Shown: piece after piece, positions 46,244-54,912 of the stretch | Layout: each line of letters starts with the position of its first letter | Position numbering within the stretch: the stretch's first letter is position 1 | NCBI GenBank assembly: GCA_023511875.1 | Contig: JAIMAQ010000005.1 | Coordinates: 94,745 to 158,744, forward strand | DNA: 64,000 nt | Source: Thermoflavifilum sp. | Lineage (GTDB): Bacteria > Bacteroidota > Bacteroidia > Chitinophagales > Chitinophagaceae | Reading direction: 5' to 3' | Notes under the pieces: model-generated | The model's database searches: none | Seen by the model: the letters and a program-made list of their open reading frames with translations, nothing else | What the model was told of the DNA's origin: nothing | Program-made: the position numbers and the translations under genes

Positions 46244-47488
46244 ATGCAAGAAGAAATCATCAACAGTTTGCATACTCCTCAAAAACTTGAACAGTTGTAT
46301 CAAGAGAATAAGATTGCTTTTAAAAAAGCATTTAATACTTTATACCCTCAAATTCGAGATCATCTCATTGCTCAATTTTGGTATATTCGATTAAACTTCG
46401 AGGCAAAGGAAGCTCCGTCGAGATTTTCAAAGGAATGGCTATGGATAGCTGTGGCTTCGTTAGTAGGGGGTTGTATAGCTAAGCTTTCAGATTTTTTTTC
46501 TATTCCTCGTGCAAATTTTTATGCACATTATTTTGCATTTATCGTGTTTGTGCCCTTAATTATTTATTTCTCCTGGAAGCGAAAAATTTCGATGAAGAAG
46601 TTATTGATCACATTCTCAGTTATTCTCCTTTCGGCAATCTATATGCAGATGCTTCCTCAAGGATTAGATAAAGATACGATTGTTCTGGCTTGTATTTACC
46701 TTCCATTTTTTTTATGGGCATTGTTGGGTTTAGTGTTTATGGATTGGGATGCCAAAGATTATTTGAAAAGATCAAGTTTTCTTCGTTTTAATGGCGATTT
46801 GTTGGTAATGACTACGCTTATTTTAATAGCTGGTGGGATATTGACGGGGATAACTATTTTTTTGTTTCGTTTGATTGATATTCAGGTAGAAAATTTTATT
46901 TCCAGTAATGTAGTAAGCTTTGGCTTACCCGCATCATTTGTTGTTGCGAGTTATTTGATTTCTAAAAATGCTCAATTGGTAAACAAGATTTCACCCGTAA
47001 TTGCCAGAATCTTTACTCCACTTGTATTCATCACCCTCTTGGCATATTTAATAGCGATCATATTCAGTGGAAAATACCCTTATAACGATAGAGGTTTTTT
47101 GCTGGTGTTCAACCTGGTGTTGATAGGAGTGATGGCCATTATTTTCTTTTCTGCATCGGCTATTCAAGCCGATTTTTCTTTTCGCGTTACCAGTATATTA
47201 TTATTTGGACTAACTATAGTAAGCATTGTGCTTTGTGTCATTGCCTTATCGGCCATAGTGTTCAGAACGATCAACTGGGGAATAACCCCCAATCGATTAG
47301 CTGTATTCGGTAGTGATTTCTTCATCTTGATTAATCTTTTGATCACGACTTATCAATTTGCTCGATCCTGGAAAAATCCAGATCAAATTGAACATGTGAT
47401 GAACAGTATTGCCTTTTTTCTTCCGTTCTATATAGGTTGGGCAATGTTGGTCTGTTTTACATTCCCCTTGATTTTTCGTTTTCAATAA
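46244..47488 (+). CDS. DUF4153-like polytopic membrane protein
   Basis: A 414-residue integral membrane protein with about ten hydrophobic helices after an 85-residue cytoplasmic N-terminus. The segment after the helix block (DWDAKDYLKRSSFLRFNGDL) and the late motif INWGITPNRLAVFGSDFFIL resemble the DUF4153 family, whose function is unknown. It has no near gene partner and lies between the DUF4382 gene and the broken minus-strand genes. TATCTTTA just upstream (46228-46235) may be its -7 box. Confidence 0.65.
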   Translation: MQEEIINSLHTPQKLEQLYQENKIAFKKAFNTLYPQIRDHLIAQFWYIRLNFEAKEAPSRFSKEWLWIAVASLVGGCIAKLSDFFSIPRANFYAHYFAFIVFVPLIIYFSWKRKISMKKLLITFSVILLSAIYMQMLPQGLDKDTIVLACIYLPFFLWALLGLVFMDWDAKDYLKRSSFLRFNGDLLVMTTLILIAGGILTGITIFLFRLIDIQVENFISSNVVSFGLPASFVVASYLISKNAQLVNKISPVIARIFTPLVFITLLAYLIAIIFSGKYPYNDRGFLLVFNLVLIGVMAIIFFSASAIQADFSFRVTSILLFGLTIVSIVLCVIALSAIVFRTINWGITPNRLAVFGSDFFILINLLITTYQFARSWKNPDQIEHVMNSIAFFLPFYIGWAMLVCFTFPLIFRFQ

Positions 47489-47517
47489 AGAGTTGTTATT
47501 TATCATTTCATTTCTGT

Positions 47518-47847
47518 TTAAAAAAAGAAAACGATTTGGTAAATAAAATGAATAGCCTGCACGGTTTCTCCAGTTACCGGAAAATGAATCGGCTCAGGCG
47601 GTGAGGGCTGCTGGTATTGAATTTCCTGATCGTCTGTTGTGTTGTTCTGATCCGGTACCGGGTTGGTTTTTGGCTGATTATGCGTAGACGTAGGCTTTGC
47701 CTCCGTGTCGGCAGAACCGGAAGGGTTTCCACCCATCACTTTTTCCACCACTTTTCATTCTGCTTTTTTAATCAGATTTCTAATTTGTGCATTTGACGGG
47801 AAATAGATGAAAACAAGAGAAACCAATACGAATAATAATCTATGCAT
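47518..47847 (-). pseudogene. secreted Pro/Thr/Gln-rich small protein gene interrupted by an in-frame TGA
   Basis: The frame begins ATG at 47847 with a good signal peptide (MHRLLFVLVSLVFIYFPSNAQ) and continues IRNLIKKAE. It then meets TGA at 47755-47757 (codon 31) and continues in the same frame as KVVEKVMGGNPSGSADTE..., a Pro/Thr/Gln-rich stretch, to TAA at 47518. The smooth join (KAE-stop-KVVEKVMGG) argues that the TGA replaced a sense codon, for example CGA to TGA. A separate 77-residue protein from GTG at 47751 is possible but would lack export. Alternative explanations are read-through or a sequencing error. Confidence 0.6.
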
Positions 47848-47861
47848 GAAAAATAGATTTT

Positions 47862-48108
47862 TTATATAAGCTGAAATTTTTCATCGCTCAATAACCCTTC
47901 AATATCAAAAAAATTTTGAATGCTAGCAATATTTATTGTTTCAATTCTATACTTGATAAACTATTTTTTCAAAGAGGTTGGCTTCGAAGTTACCAGTTTT
48001 TGGCCTCAACAAGTTTTCTAATTGGAATTGCCAATTCGATAAGCTGCATAGCTCTTTAATGAGTATTTCAGGAGGCACATGAGCAGCATAAAGAGAATAT
48101 ATTTTCAT
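47862..48108 (-). pseudogene. small unknown gene with a single-base frameshift
   Basis: From ATG at 48108 the frame reads MKIYSLYAAHVPPEILIKEL..., ...GNFEANLFEKIVYQV, and stops at TAG 47947-47949 after 53 codons. Shifting by one base near 47950-47955 opens a second coding-like frame (KYRIETINIASIQNFFDIEG, LLSDEKFQLI) that ends in TAA at 47862-47864. The likely original product had about 80 residues. The family is not recognised. The gene lies 14 bp upstream of the interrupted secreted-protein gene on the same strand, so the two were probably one operon. Confidence 0.5.
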
Positions 48109-48174
48109 GGTGAAGAACAAAAAACATGTGAAGAAATTGTTGAAAAAATGAAGTATTAATGCCAGATGAATACA

Positions 48175-48182
48175 TAACTTTG
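48175..48182 (+). promoter_or_regulatory. -7 promoter box (TAACTTTG) of the cobalamin riboswitch transcript
   Basis: It matches TAnnTTTG and ends just before the first conserved riboswitch bases, so transcription would start near 48187. A good -33 TTTG is not seen at 19-bp spacing. Confidence 0.55.
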
Positions 48183-48186
48183 CCGA

Positions 48187-48445
48187 GACATTAGGGTTTC
48201 CGCAAGCACAAGCTGCGGAATGAAAAGGGAATCAGGTGTGAATCCTGAACACTACCCGGTGCTGTGAGCTCTTTCCTCATTTATCATCGAGTTTGGATCC
48301 ACTCGACGAGTTGCCTATTTAAAATTTAAATAGGCACTGATGAAAGAGGCTGCTGGACATCTTTGGCCACTGTTCCCTATTGTGGAATGGGAAGGCGTTC
48401 AGCAGAGAGCGAGTCAGAAGACCTGCCCTGGTGTGACACATTCGA
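48187..48445 (+). promoter_or_regulatory. cobalamin (B12) riboswitch
   Basis: The core of the cobalamin aptamer is visible in order: GGGAATCAGGTGTGAATCC (48227-48245), ACACTACCCGGTGCTGTGAG (48249-48268), and the B12 box GAGTCAGAAGACCTGCC at 48411-48427. The variable middle part holds two extra perfect hairpins: TCGAGT/ACTCGA (48287-48292 and 48301-48306) and an 11-bp GCCTATTTAAA/TTTAAATAGGC stem (48313-48335). It precedes the BtuB-like gene and should repress uptake genes when adenosylcobalamin is abundant. The boundary and the expression platform (48446-48569) are approximate. Confidence 0.92.
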
Positions 48446-48569
48446 GCTTTCGGGTAAAAAGCGTAGAATGTATAATTGCTTTATTCAAGCCATTATATTT
48501 CTACCTCTTCCGTATTGCATTCCCCGAAGCTCATAGTGTGATTTTGGTTAAACGTAAAACAAATGAACT

Positions 48570-50453
48570 ATGAGCAAACATGTTTTTTTCTGCATGCTTA
48601 TTGGCTATTCTTTTGCCGCTGCAGCACAAGCCCCAACCGACACTTCCATTAGTGCCCATGCACAGCTGAAAGGTGTGGTGGTTACAGCCACAAAATTTCC
48701 CAAACCTATTGATCAAACTGGCAACTCGGTCATTGTGATTACGCATGAGCAATTGTTGCATAGCCAGGGAGAAAGCCTTGCACAGATATTAAATGATCAA
48801 GCGGGTATCACCATCAATGGAGCCAATAGCAATCCGGGTAAAGATAAGGCTATTTACATTCGTGGAGCGGGAAGCGATTATGCTGTTGTGTTATTAGATG
48901 GCATGCCTTTGTATGATCCCTCGGGAATGGGCGGAGCCTTTGATTTGCGACTTATTCCTGTGGATGAAATTGAGCGTATTGAGATTGTTAAAGGTGGCTT
49001 GTCGACCTTGTACGGTACAGATGCCATTGCTGGGGTGATCAATATTATTACCCGCCGCGCAATTCATAAACCTGTTGGAGGCAATGCTTCCTTATCGTAT
49101 GGTAGTTATCAAACTTTTCAAGCACATGCCGGAGTTGATGGCCAAATTCAAGCTTTTACCTATGATGTGCAATATGATCATCAACAAACAGGAGGCATCT
49201 CTGAAGCCACCGATACTACTGGTAAAGCAGGCTTTGATAAAGATGGGATGAACAGCAATGCCGTGTTGGCTCGACTGGGATGGCAAGTCAATCCCCAATT
49301 TCAACTACACCCATTTTTCCGATACAACTATTTTTTTGGCAACACCGATGCAGGCTCTTTTACCGATGCTCGCGACAATTATCGGGCAGAAGATTTAGAT
49401 GCAGGCCTGCAATCGACTTATCAATTGCCGAATGGAGCTATTCATTTGCATTATTTATATGAACAAACCCACCGCAAGTATCACAGTCAATCGTATGGAG
49501 ATTCACGATATCAAGGCTTGCAGCACGATGCAGAAATTTACTGGAATCAAAATTTTGGGAAACATTTCCAACTATTAGCTGGAGCCGATTATCGCTATCT
49601 CAAGATGCCCGATACAACCGCAAAAAAGAAAAACCCATCTGTATATCTCTTAAGCCCATATATCGCTTTGTTTTGGGCGAATACTCAAGGGCTAAATCTA
49701 GAAATAGGCGGGCGTTTAACTCATCATCAACAGTATGGCGACAATTTTAGTTTTACTTTCAATCCTTCCTATATCTTGCGTTCGGGCATTATCTTTTCTG
49801 CCGATGTTTCCTCTTCTTTTAAGGCACCTACGCTCACTATGCTTTATGGACCTTATAGCCCTAATCCCGATCTTCGGCCAGAGATCGCTTACCAATATGA
49901 AGCTGGCATCACTGTTCCCTATGCAACAGGGTCGGATATGCGGTTTACTGTTTTTCGCAGGATAATTCGCCATGTGATTGTGTATACTCCTGCTAAGTAT
50001 ATTAATCAGGATAAGCAGCGCGATTGGGGCATGGAATATGAAAACAAAGTACAAGTCGGGAAAAACTTGTCGTTTATAGGTAGCTTTGTGTTTTTAGCTG
50101 GGCAATTGACTACTGTGCAAAACGGTAAAGATACTACTTATGATAATTTACTACGTAAGCCTAAAGCTTCCTTTAAGCTTGCAGCACAATGGCAAGTCAC
50201 GCCCGAATGGTTTATTGGAACTTCTCTTGAAAATGTAGGCGATCGAACAGATTTGAATTTCAATACTTATCCATTTGCACCTGTTACATTAAAAGCCTAT
50301 ACCTTATGGAATGCTTTTACATCATATACTTTTCATAAAAGGTATATGTTGTATCTTCAACTGAGAAACATTACCAACACTTCATTTACTGAAGTTTATG
50401 GATACAATACAATGGGCTTTCATGTGATAGGTGGTATTCGAATAAGAATCTGA
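48570..50453 (+). CDS. btuB: BtuB-like TonB-dependent cobalamin receptor
   Basis: A 627-residue outer-membrane receptor. It has a signal peptide (MSKHVFFCMLIGYSFAAAAQ), TonB-box-like LKGVVVTATKFPKPI, and a plug domain (about 35-170: GESLAQILNDQAGITINGAN, AIYIRGAGSDYAVVLLDGMP, IPVDEIERIEIVKGGLSTLYGTDAIAGVINIIT, two stretches). A 22-strand barrel pattern ends in a strand with IGGIRIRI. It imports B12-type substrates with energy from TonB. The upstream riboswitch supports cobalamin as ligand. It lacks the long CarboxypepD-like extension of SusC proteins. Confidence 0.92.
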   Translation: MSKHVFFCMLIGYSFAAAAQAPTDTSISAHAQLKGVVVTATKFPKPIDQTGNSVIVITHEQLLHSQGESLAQILNDQAGITINGANSNPGKDKAIYIRGAGSDYAVVLLDGMPLYDPSGMGGAFDLRLIPVDEIERIEIVKGGLSTLYGTDAIAGVINIITRRAIHKPVGGNASLSYGSYQTFQAHAGVDGQIQAFTYDVQYDHQQTGGISEATDTTGKAGFDKDGMNSNAVLARLGWQVNPQFQLHPFFRYNYFFGNTDAGSFTDARDNYRAEDLDAGLQSTYQLPNGAIHLHYLYEQTHRKYHSQSYGDSRYQGLQHDAEIYWNQNFGKHFQLLAGADYRYLKMPDTTAKKKNPSVYLLSPYIALFWANTQGLNLEIGGRLTHHQQYGDNFSFTFNPSYILRSGIIFSADVSSSFKAPTLTMLYGPYSPNPDLRPEIAYQYEAGITVPYATGSDMRFTVFRRIIRHVIVYTPAKYINQDKQRDWGMEYENKVQVGKNLSFIGSFVFLAGQLTTVQNGKDTTYDNLLRKPKASFKLAAQWQVTPEWFIGTSLENVGDRTDLNFNTYPFAPVTLKAYTLWNAFTSYTFHKRYMLYLQLRNITNTSFTEVYGYNTMGFHVIGGIRIRI

Positions 50454-50492
50454 CAATGGATAAACAAATGATTTTGATAACTTGCAAGCGAA

Positions 50493-51101
50493 ATGGTGAA
50501 TAAAAAATCCTTTGCGATTATGTCTACCCAGAAATTATATGTACACACTCGCTTATGGCTGCTGATGATAGCTGCTGTAGCTTTATGGAGAATAGGGCTC
50601 ACCCTGCAAACGGGTGGTTTACTATTGGCCAATTTTAGTCCGTTGGGCGCTATGGCTATTTTTGGTGGAGCCTGCTTTTCAAATAAGTGGAAAGCCATTG
50701 GATTCCCTTTGCTTACGCTTTGGATAAGTGATGTGATATTGAGCAAGCTGGTATTTTTTCACCATTGGCAATTGTTTTATGCTGGAAGTTTGTTTACATA
50801 TAGTGCATTTGTGTTGATGACTCTGGCTGGTCGTTGGATTATTCGGCGGATCAATGTTTCCTCTGTAATCATTGCTGCGGTGGTGAGTACCTTTATTCAT
50901 TGGATAGTTTCTGATTTAGGTGTTTGGCTCGATGGGCGCACATATCCACTCACCTGGGAGGGATGGATTGCGTGTTTAACAGCAGCTATTCCTTTTGAGC
51001 TCAGGTTATTGGCTGGCACTCTTGTATATGGTGCGGTATTGTTTGGCATTGCCGTGTGGGTTACGCGGCATAAGGCTCAGCCAGCAGCTCATTCTTTATA
51101 A
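50493..51101 (+). CDS. DUF6580 family integral membrane protein, putative cobalamin-related transporter
   Basis: A 202-residue protein (193 if it starts at the ATG at 50520, MSTQKLYVHTR, which I cannot exclude) with about five or six TM helices. Features seen in this family are LANFSPLGAMAIFGGACFSNKW, FPLLTLWISDVILSKLVFF, the aromatic HHWQLFYAGSLFTYSAFV, and FIHWIVSDLGVWLDGRTYPL. The fold size and glycine pattern recall ECF-type substrate-binding components, but no ECF ATPase is present here. It is 40 bp after btuB and under the same riboswitch, so a role in moving cobalamin or a precursor across the inner membrane is inferred, not shown. Confidence 0.75.
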   Translation: MVNKKSFAIMSTQKLYVHTRLWLLMIAAVALWRIGLTLQTGGLLLANFSPLGAMAIFGGACFSNKWKAIGFPLLTLWISDVILSKLVFFHHWQLFYAGSLFTYSAFVLMTLAGRWIIRRINVSSVIIAAVVSTFIHWIVSDLGVWLDGRTYPLTWEGWIACLTAAIPFELRLLAGTLVYGAVLFGIAVWVTRHKAQPAAHSL

Positions 51102-51259
51102 CCCAAGCAAGTGGAATTCTTTCATGGCCAGCAGATGCTGGCCAAATTTTTTTCTGACGGAATGCTCGGGGTTAAAAGTTTCCTCATGATCACCAGGGGA
51201 GATAAAAATTAAATCCAGTTAAGCTCTATTAGGCCTTTAAAACCATCAAATATTTTCCG

Positions 51260-52222
51260 ATGAAAGTCTGCTCATTTATTCCAGCAGTTACCCAGATGAT
51301 TTATGATATGGGCCTACAGGACATGCTTTATGGAGTAACCTTTGAATGTCCGCCGCAGGCGCGTGCCGAGAAGCAGGTGCTGGTGCATTGCATATGGGAA
51401 GGGCGTGAATGGAATGGGGAAGAAATTGACCGCATGTATAGCGCTGCCAAAGCCAGCGGACAGTCGATCTATTGGGTAGAAGAAGAGCTCCTCCAGGCCA
51501 TTGCCCCTGATATTATTTTTACGCAGGATGTATGTGAAATATGCCAGATAGATACGCGTTGTACAGCAGCAGCCATTGCTCGTTTGCCCAAACAGCCTAA
51601 GCTGATTTCTATAAGTGCAGCCGATTTAGATGAAGTATTTGAATCGGCAATTCTTATTGCTCGTGAAATGGGGCGAGAAGAAGCCGCCTATGCTTATCTA
51701 TCCGAGCTGCGCAGGCGGCAAGATGAAATTTTAGAAAAACTCTATAAGCAACGAATGCCTTTACGAAAAGTGGCTTTGATCGAATGGTTGCATCCCTTGT
51801 ACAACTGTGGTCATTGGATTCCCTTTCAAATTGCTTGTGCTGGAGGCATTGATCTGTTGAGTCATCCACGAGGCGATTCTATTGTTATGCCCGTAGAAAA
51901 GCTGATCAAATACGATCCAGAGATAATTGTGTTTGCACCCTGTGGATATACAGTTGCTCAAACCCGCGCAGAACTCAACCGATTACGTGCTTCTGGGCAA
52001 GGCTTAATTAGTGATCTCAATTGGCAACAGCTGCAGGCGGTGCGTCATCATCGGGTATACTTGGCCAGTTATGATTTGTTTACACAGCCTAGCGCTTCTA
52101 CCCTTGTCGATGGTATTTGCTTGCTCGCTGGTTTATTTCATCCCGATTTGTTTACAGTGCCAGAACACTTGCAAGACAAATACGAAGTGTATTATGTGTT
52201 GCAGCCATTGCCAAAAAGGTAA
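51260..52222 (+). CDS. BtuF-like cobalamin-binding (periplasmic-binding fold) protein without signal peptide
   Basis: A 320-residue protein of the helical-backbone substrate-binding fold. It begins directly with CSFIPAVTQMIYDMGLQDML, the cobalamin-binding family's usual start of the mature domain, and contains APDIIFTQDVCEICQ, the long inter-lobe helix (YLSELRRRQDEILEKLYKQR), NCGHWIPFQIACAGGIDLLS, LIKYDPEIIVFAPCGY and HRVYLASYDLFTQPSAS. No signal peptide or lipobox is seen at the only plausible ATG. It is in the btuB locus; the DUF6580 gene ends 158 bp upstream. BtuC/BtuD are not adjacent. Confidence 0.85.
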   Translation: MKVCSFIPAVTQMIYDMGLQDMLYGVTFECPPQARAEKQVLVHCIWEGREWNGEEIDRMYSAAKASGQSIYWVEEELLQAIAPDIIFTQDVCEICQIDTRCTAAAIARLPKQPKLISISAADLDEVFESAILIAREMGREEAAYAYLSELRRRQDEILEKLYKQRMPLRKVALIEWLHPLYNCGHWIPFQIACAGGIDLLSHPRGDSIVMPVEKLIKYDPEIIVFAPCGYTVAQTRAELNRLRASGQGLISDLNWQQLQAVRHHRVYLASYDLFTQPSASTLVDGICLLAGLFHPDLFTVPEHLQDKYEVYYVLQPLPKR

Positions 52223-52249
52223 AATGAAGAGTACTGACGAAGCGCTAAC

Positions 52250-53458
52250 TTAGCGGATAATCAGCATCTGCAGCGTTTTGTGGGTGCCGTTTGCATATTG
52301 CACTTCTACCCAATATACTCCAGGACTTGGGTGACGTACTTGAACCGTGCTCGTGGGGCTATTGATTTGGAGTTGCTCTACGACTTGCCCCAACAAATTC
52401 ATGATACGTACTAAGGCTTGCTGGCCATTGGTTATAGGCACGTGAAGAGTAAACGATCCTGCATTGGGATTAGGCCAGAGCATGGGATTACCACCGGGCT
52501 CTGTAGGTAAATGAATAGCAATCACTGGTGAATAGGTGAAACGACCATCGAGATCTACCTGGCGCAAGCGATAGTAATAAACAGGCAAGAAATCTTTCAA
52601 CACACTTATATCTGTAAAGGAATAATTGTGCGGTATTTGGCTATTACCCATGGCTTGTACTTGACCAATCTGGGTAAAAACTTGCCCATCATTGCTTCTT
52701 TCAATAGCAAAATAGCTACTATTGTATTCGCTGGAAGTAGTCCACTCCAAAACAACTCCCAGATTTTGCTGATAATACCCATTGAAGCTAGTTAAAATCA
52801 CGGGTAAAGTGATGCTTCCTGAAGAATGTGTACTGATATAGTTGATTTTGTTTGGGTTGAGGCTTAAAGAACAAATGTTGACGTAATTGTAATAATTGTA
52901 AATGCCCGTACTGTAGCCGCCGCTGCAGGCATATACATATGTTCCAGGGTAATTGGGATCTGAGCATTGACCCACAAATTGGCCATTGGGCTTGATAATG
53001 ATGGTAGAGGAGTCGGCTGTAGTGGCACCTTTTTGTAGGGCAATCACATGTCTTGGAGTGTCAGAGGGAATACCATATCGAGTAGAGGCCGTTGTGCTAT
53101 CTACCAATTTTCCTCCACTTTCGATCATGATATACACGGGATAATCGAAGAAAAAATCAATGGTGGGGGAAGCATTGGGATTGCCTAATGTCAAGGTTCC
53201 GAAAATATCTATCGTGTCGATTTGGGTAATCATCTCTTGTGGAGAAGGGGAGGTGATATCGAGTGTGTTTACACTGATGCCCGATGGAATGATTACTTTC
53301 ACTTTATTCCCTGGCTGGGAAGGTTGTGGGGGTGTTGAGCTACCCCAGGTGGTGGGATCATTCCATCCGCCATTTTTTACGGCGGTAAACACATCCACTG
53401 TTTGGGCAAATGCGTTTATTGATCCCAGTAAACAGATCAGGAGTAAACATTTATGCAT
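52250..53458 (-). CDS. secreted protein with T9SS type A sorting domain
   Basis: A 402-residue exported protein with signal peptide MHKCLLLICLLGSINAFAQ. The N-terminal ~210 residues resemble G8/right-handed-helix-type surface domains (KNGGWNDPTTWGSSTPPQP ... PGNKVKVIIPSGISVNTLDI, DIFGTLTLGN). A fibronectin-like region follows (LPVILTSFNGYYQQN, LEWTTSSEYNSSYFAIERS, YYYRLRQVDLDGRFTYSP). The type A C-terminal domain closes it (LWPNPNAGSFTLHVP ... VRIMNLLGQVVEQ ... SPGVYWVEV). It is delivered to the cell surface by T9SS; its activity is unknown. Confidence 0.85.
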   Translation of the reverse strand: MHKCLLLICLLGSINAFAQTVDVFTAVKNGGWNDPTTWGSSTPPQPSQPGNKVKVIIPSGISVNTLDITSPSPQEMITQIDTIDIFGTLTLGNPNASPTIDFFFDYPVYIMIESGGKLVDSTTASTRYGIPSDTPRHVIALQKGATTADSSTIIIKPNGQFVGQCSDPNYPGTYVYACSGGYSTGIYNYYNYVNICSLSLNPNKINYISTHSSGSITLPVILTSFNGYYQQNLGVVLEWTTSSEYNSSYFAIERSNDGQVFTQIGQVQAMGNSQIPHNYSFTDISVLKDFLPVYYYRLRQVDLDGRFTYSPVIAIHLPTEPGGNPMLWPNPNAGSFTLHVPITNGQQALVRIMNLLGQVVEQLQINSPTSTVQVRHPSPGVYWVEVQYANGTHKTLQMLIIR

Positions 53459-53609
53459 ATCATCTGAATTGGATGATTGGATATAGCCAACAAATGAATA
53501 TGATATTCCCCAGCGATAAAAATACGGAATAGAAGATGGTAATGGGTAAATTTTCTACCAAAAAGGGAAAATTTTCTGTAAGAGGTAAAAAATAAAAAGG
53601 AAAAGTTTT

Positions 53610-54347
53610 TTAAACCAGTAAGCGTTTATACATTTGAATGGTATTTTCCAGTCCGTAATAAAGTGCATCACAAATCAAGGCATGACCAATAGATACCTCC
53701 TTCAATTCAGGGATATGTAGTTTAAAAAATTTTAGGTTTTGTAAATTCAGGTCATGACCTGCATTAAGCTCCAGGCCCACTTGCAATGCCCGTCGAGCGG
53801 TTTCTTTGTATGCATTAAACAGTTCAAAGTTTTGTGGTCCATTGGCTGCCTCAGCATAAGCTTTAGCATAAGGGCCAGTGAATAGTTCTATACGATCGGC
53901 CCCCGCTTTTTTGGCAGCTTCCACCAGAGAAGGATCGGGGTTCAGGAAAATGGATACACGAACCCCAGCAGCATGTATTTCTTGGATTACTTCCCGCAAA
54001 AACGATTGGTATTTAACCGTATTCCAGCCCATATTGGAAGTGAGCACACCAGGTGGGTCGGGTACCAGGGTGCATTGCTCGGGCTTTACTTCAGTGACTA
54101 AATCGATGAACGATGTGGTAGGATAGCCTTCAATATTAAATTCTGTATGCACAATAGGCCTAAGGTCATATACATCCTGAATGCGAATATGCCGCTGATC
54201 GGGGCGAGGATGCACCGTGATGCCATCGGCACCAAATCGCTGGCAATCGGCAGCTACTTGCAAAACATTGGGAAGATTCTCTCCACGTGAGTTGCGGATT
54301 AAGGCTATCTTATTGATGTTTACCGAGAGCTTGGTTTGCATTTCCAT
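53610..54347 (-). CDS. pdxJ: pyridoxine 5'-phosphate synthase
   Basis: A 245-residue TIM-barrel enzyme that condenses 3-amino-2-oxopropyl phosphate and DXP to pyridoxine 5'-phosphate. It contains LSVNINKIALIRNSRG, the N-terminal GADGITVHPRPDQRHIR loop, CTLVPDPPG, RVSIFLNPD, GADRIELFTGPYA, LNAGHDLN and the C-terminal LKEVSIGHALICDALYYGLE. Its substrate DXP is also used by Dxr in this window. The start may be M1 at 54347 or M3 at 54341. It is monocistronic. Confidence 0.95.
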   Translation of the reverse strand: MEMQTKLSVNINKIALIRNSRGENLPNVLQVAADCQRFGADGITVHPRPDQRHIRIQDVYDLRPIVHTEFNIEGYPTTSFIDLVTEVKPEQCTLVPDPPGVLTSNMGWNTVKYQSFLREVIQEIHAAGVRVSIFLNPDPSLVEAAKKAGADRIELFTGPYAKAYAEAANGPQNFELFNAYKETARRALQVGLELNAGHDLNLQNLKFFKLHIPELKEVSIGHALICDALYYGLENTIQMYKRLLV

Positions 54348-54500
54348 GTTGCGAAATTACCACTCTTAGATAAACAACCATCAGAAACCAGTAAATAGAA
54401 GAAAAGAAAACGCAAGAAAATCACATTCCCGAAAAAGGGAGAAAATCGGGAGACGGGGGGACTTTAGCAGCATCTGTTAGAAACGATCATAGGATACCGG

Positions 54501-54662
54501 TCAGATAAACAAATCTTTAGTGGCATCAAACTCTTCATGCCGATCCACTTTGTTTCTCACCAGGTAGATCGTCAGCACCGTGCCGCATGCTACCAGCAAT
54601 AGTCCAATTATTCCAAATGTTAAAGGCCAGTTCACACGTCGAAATTTATCAAGTGAAACCAT
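54501..54662 (-). CDS. small single-pass membrane protein (53 aa)
   Basis: A short frame encoding MVSLDKFRRVNWPLTFG, then a hydrophobic helix (IIGLLLVACGTVLTIYLV) and a charged cytoplasmic tail (RNKVDRHEEFDATKDLFI). The ATG start, TGA stop, sharp positive-inside topology and placement in a 565-bp gap between divergent pdxJ and rpmB make it a likely gene. I do not recognise the family. Confidence 0.5.
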   Translation of the reverse strand: MVSLDKFRRVNWPLTFGIIGLLLVACGTVLTIYLVRNKVDRHEEFDATKDLFI

Positions 54663-54850
54663 TTTTTTATGCATATACGAAATATAGAATCATGCCAGAT
54701 TTCTTTATTATAAGACACATCAAATCTCCAAAAAGTTGCATGCTTTTGTGCACCGATTTGTAGTTTTTTGGTAAAAACTGAGATTTAACTATTTAACGGA
54801 TGATTGAGTAAATTATTCGGCAAGGGATAGTGGGAAATGCCCATTCGAAA

Positions 54851-54881
54851 TTTGTGTTTTTATAAAAAAATCCGACATTTG
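54851..54881 (+). promoter_or_regulatory. -33/-7 promoter of the rpmB operon
   Basis: TTTG at 54851-54854 and GACATTTG at 54874-54881 are separated by exactly 19 bp; the -7 box has GA instead of TA. The expected mRNA start is about 25-30 nt before the rpmB ATG. Confidence 0.55.
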
Positions 54882-54912
54882 CACCCTATTTGTACCGAAA
54901 ACTATTTATATC

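Noticed and set aside
47755..47757. TGA as a selenocysteine codon
   Set aside because: No SECIS-like hairpin is seen right after it and the protein is a low-complexity secreted one, not a redox enzyme.
48313..48335. 11-bp inverted repeat as a stand-alone terminator
   Set aside because: It lies within the riboswitch, before the B12 box, so termination there would abolish the aptamer.
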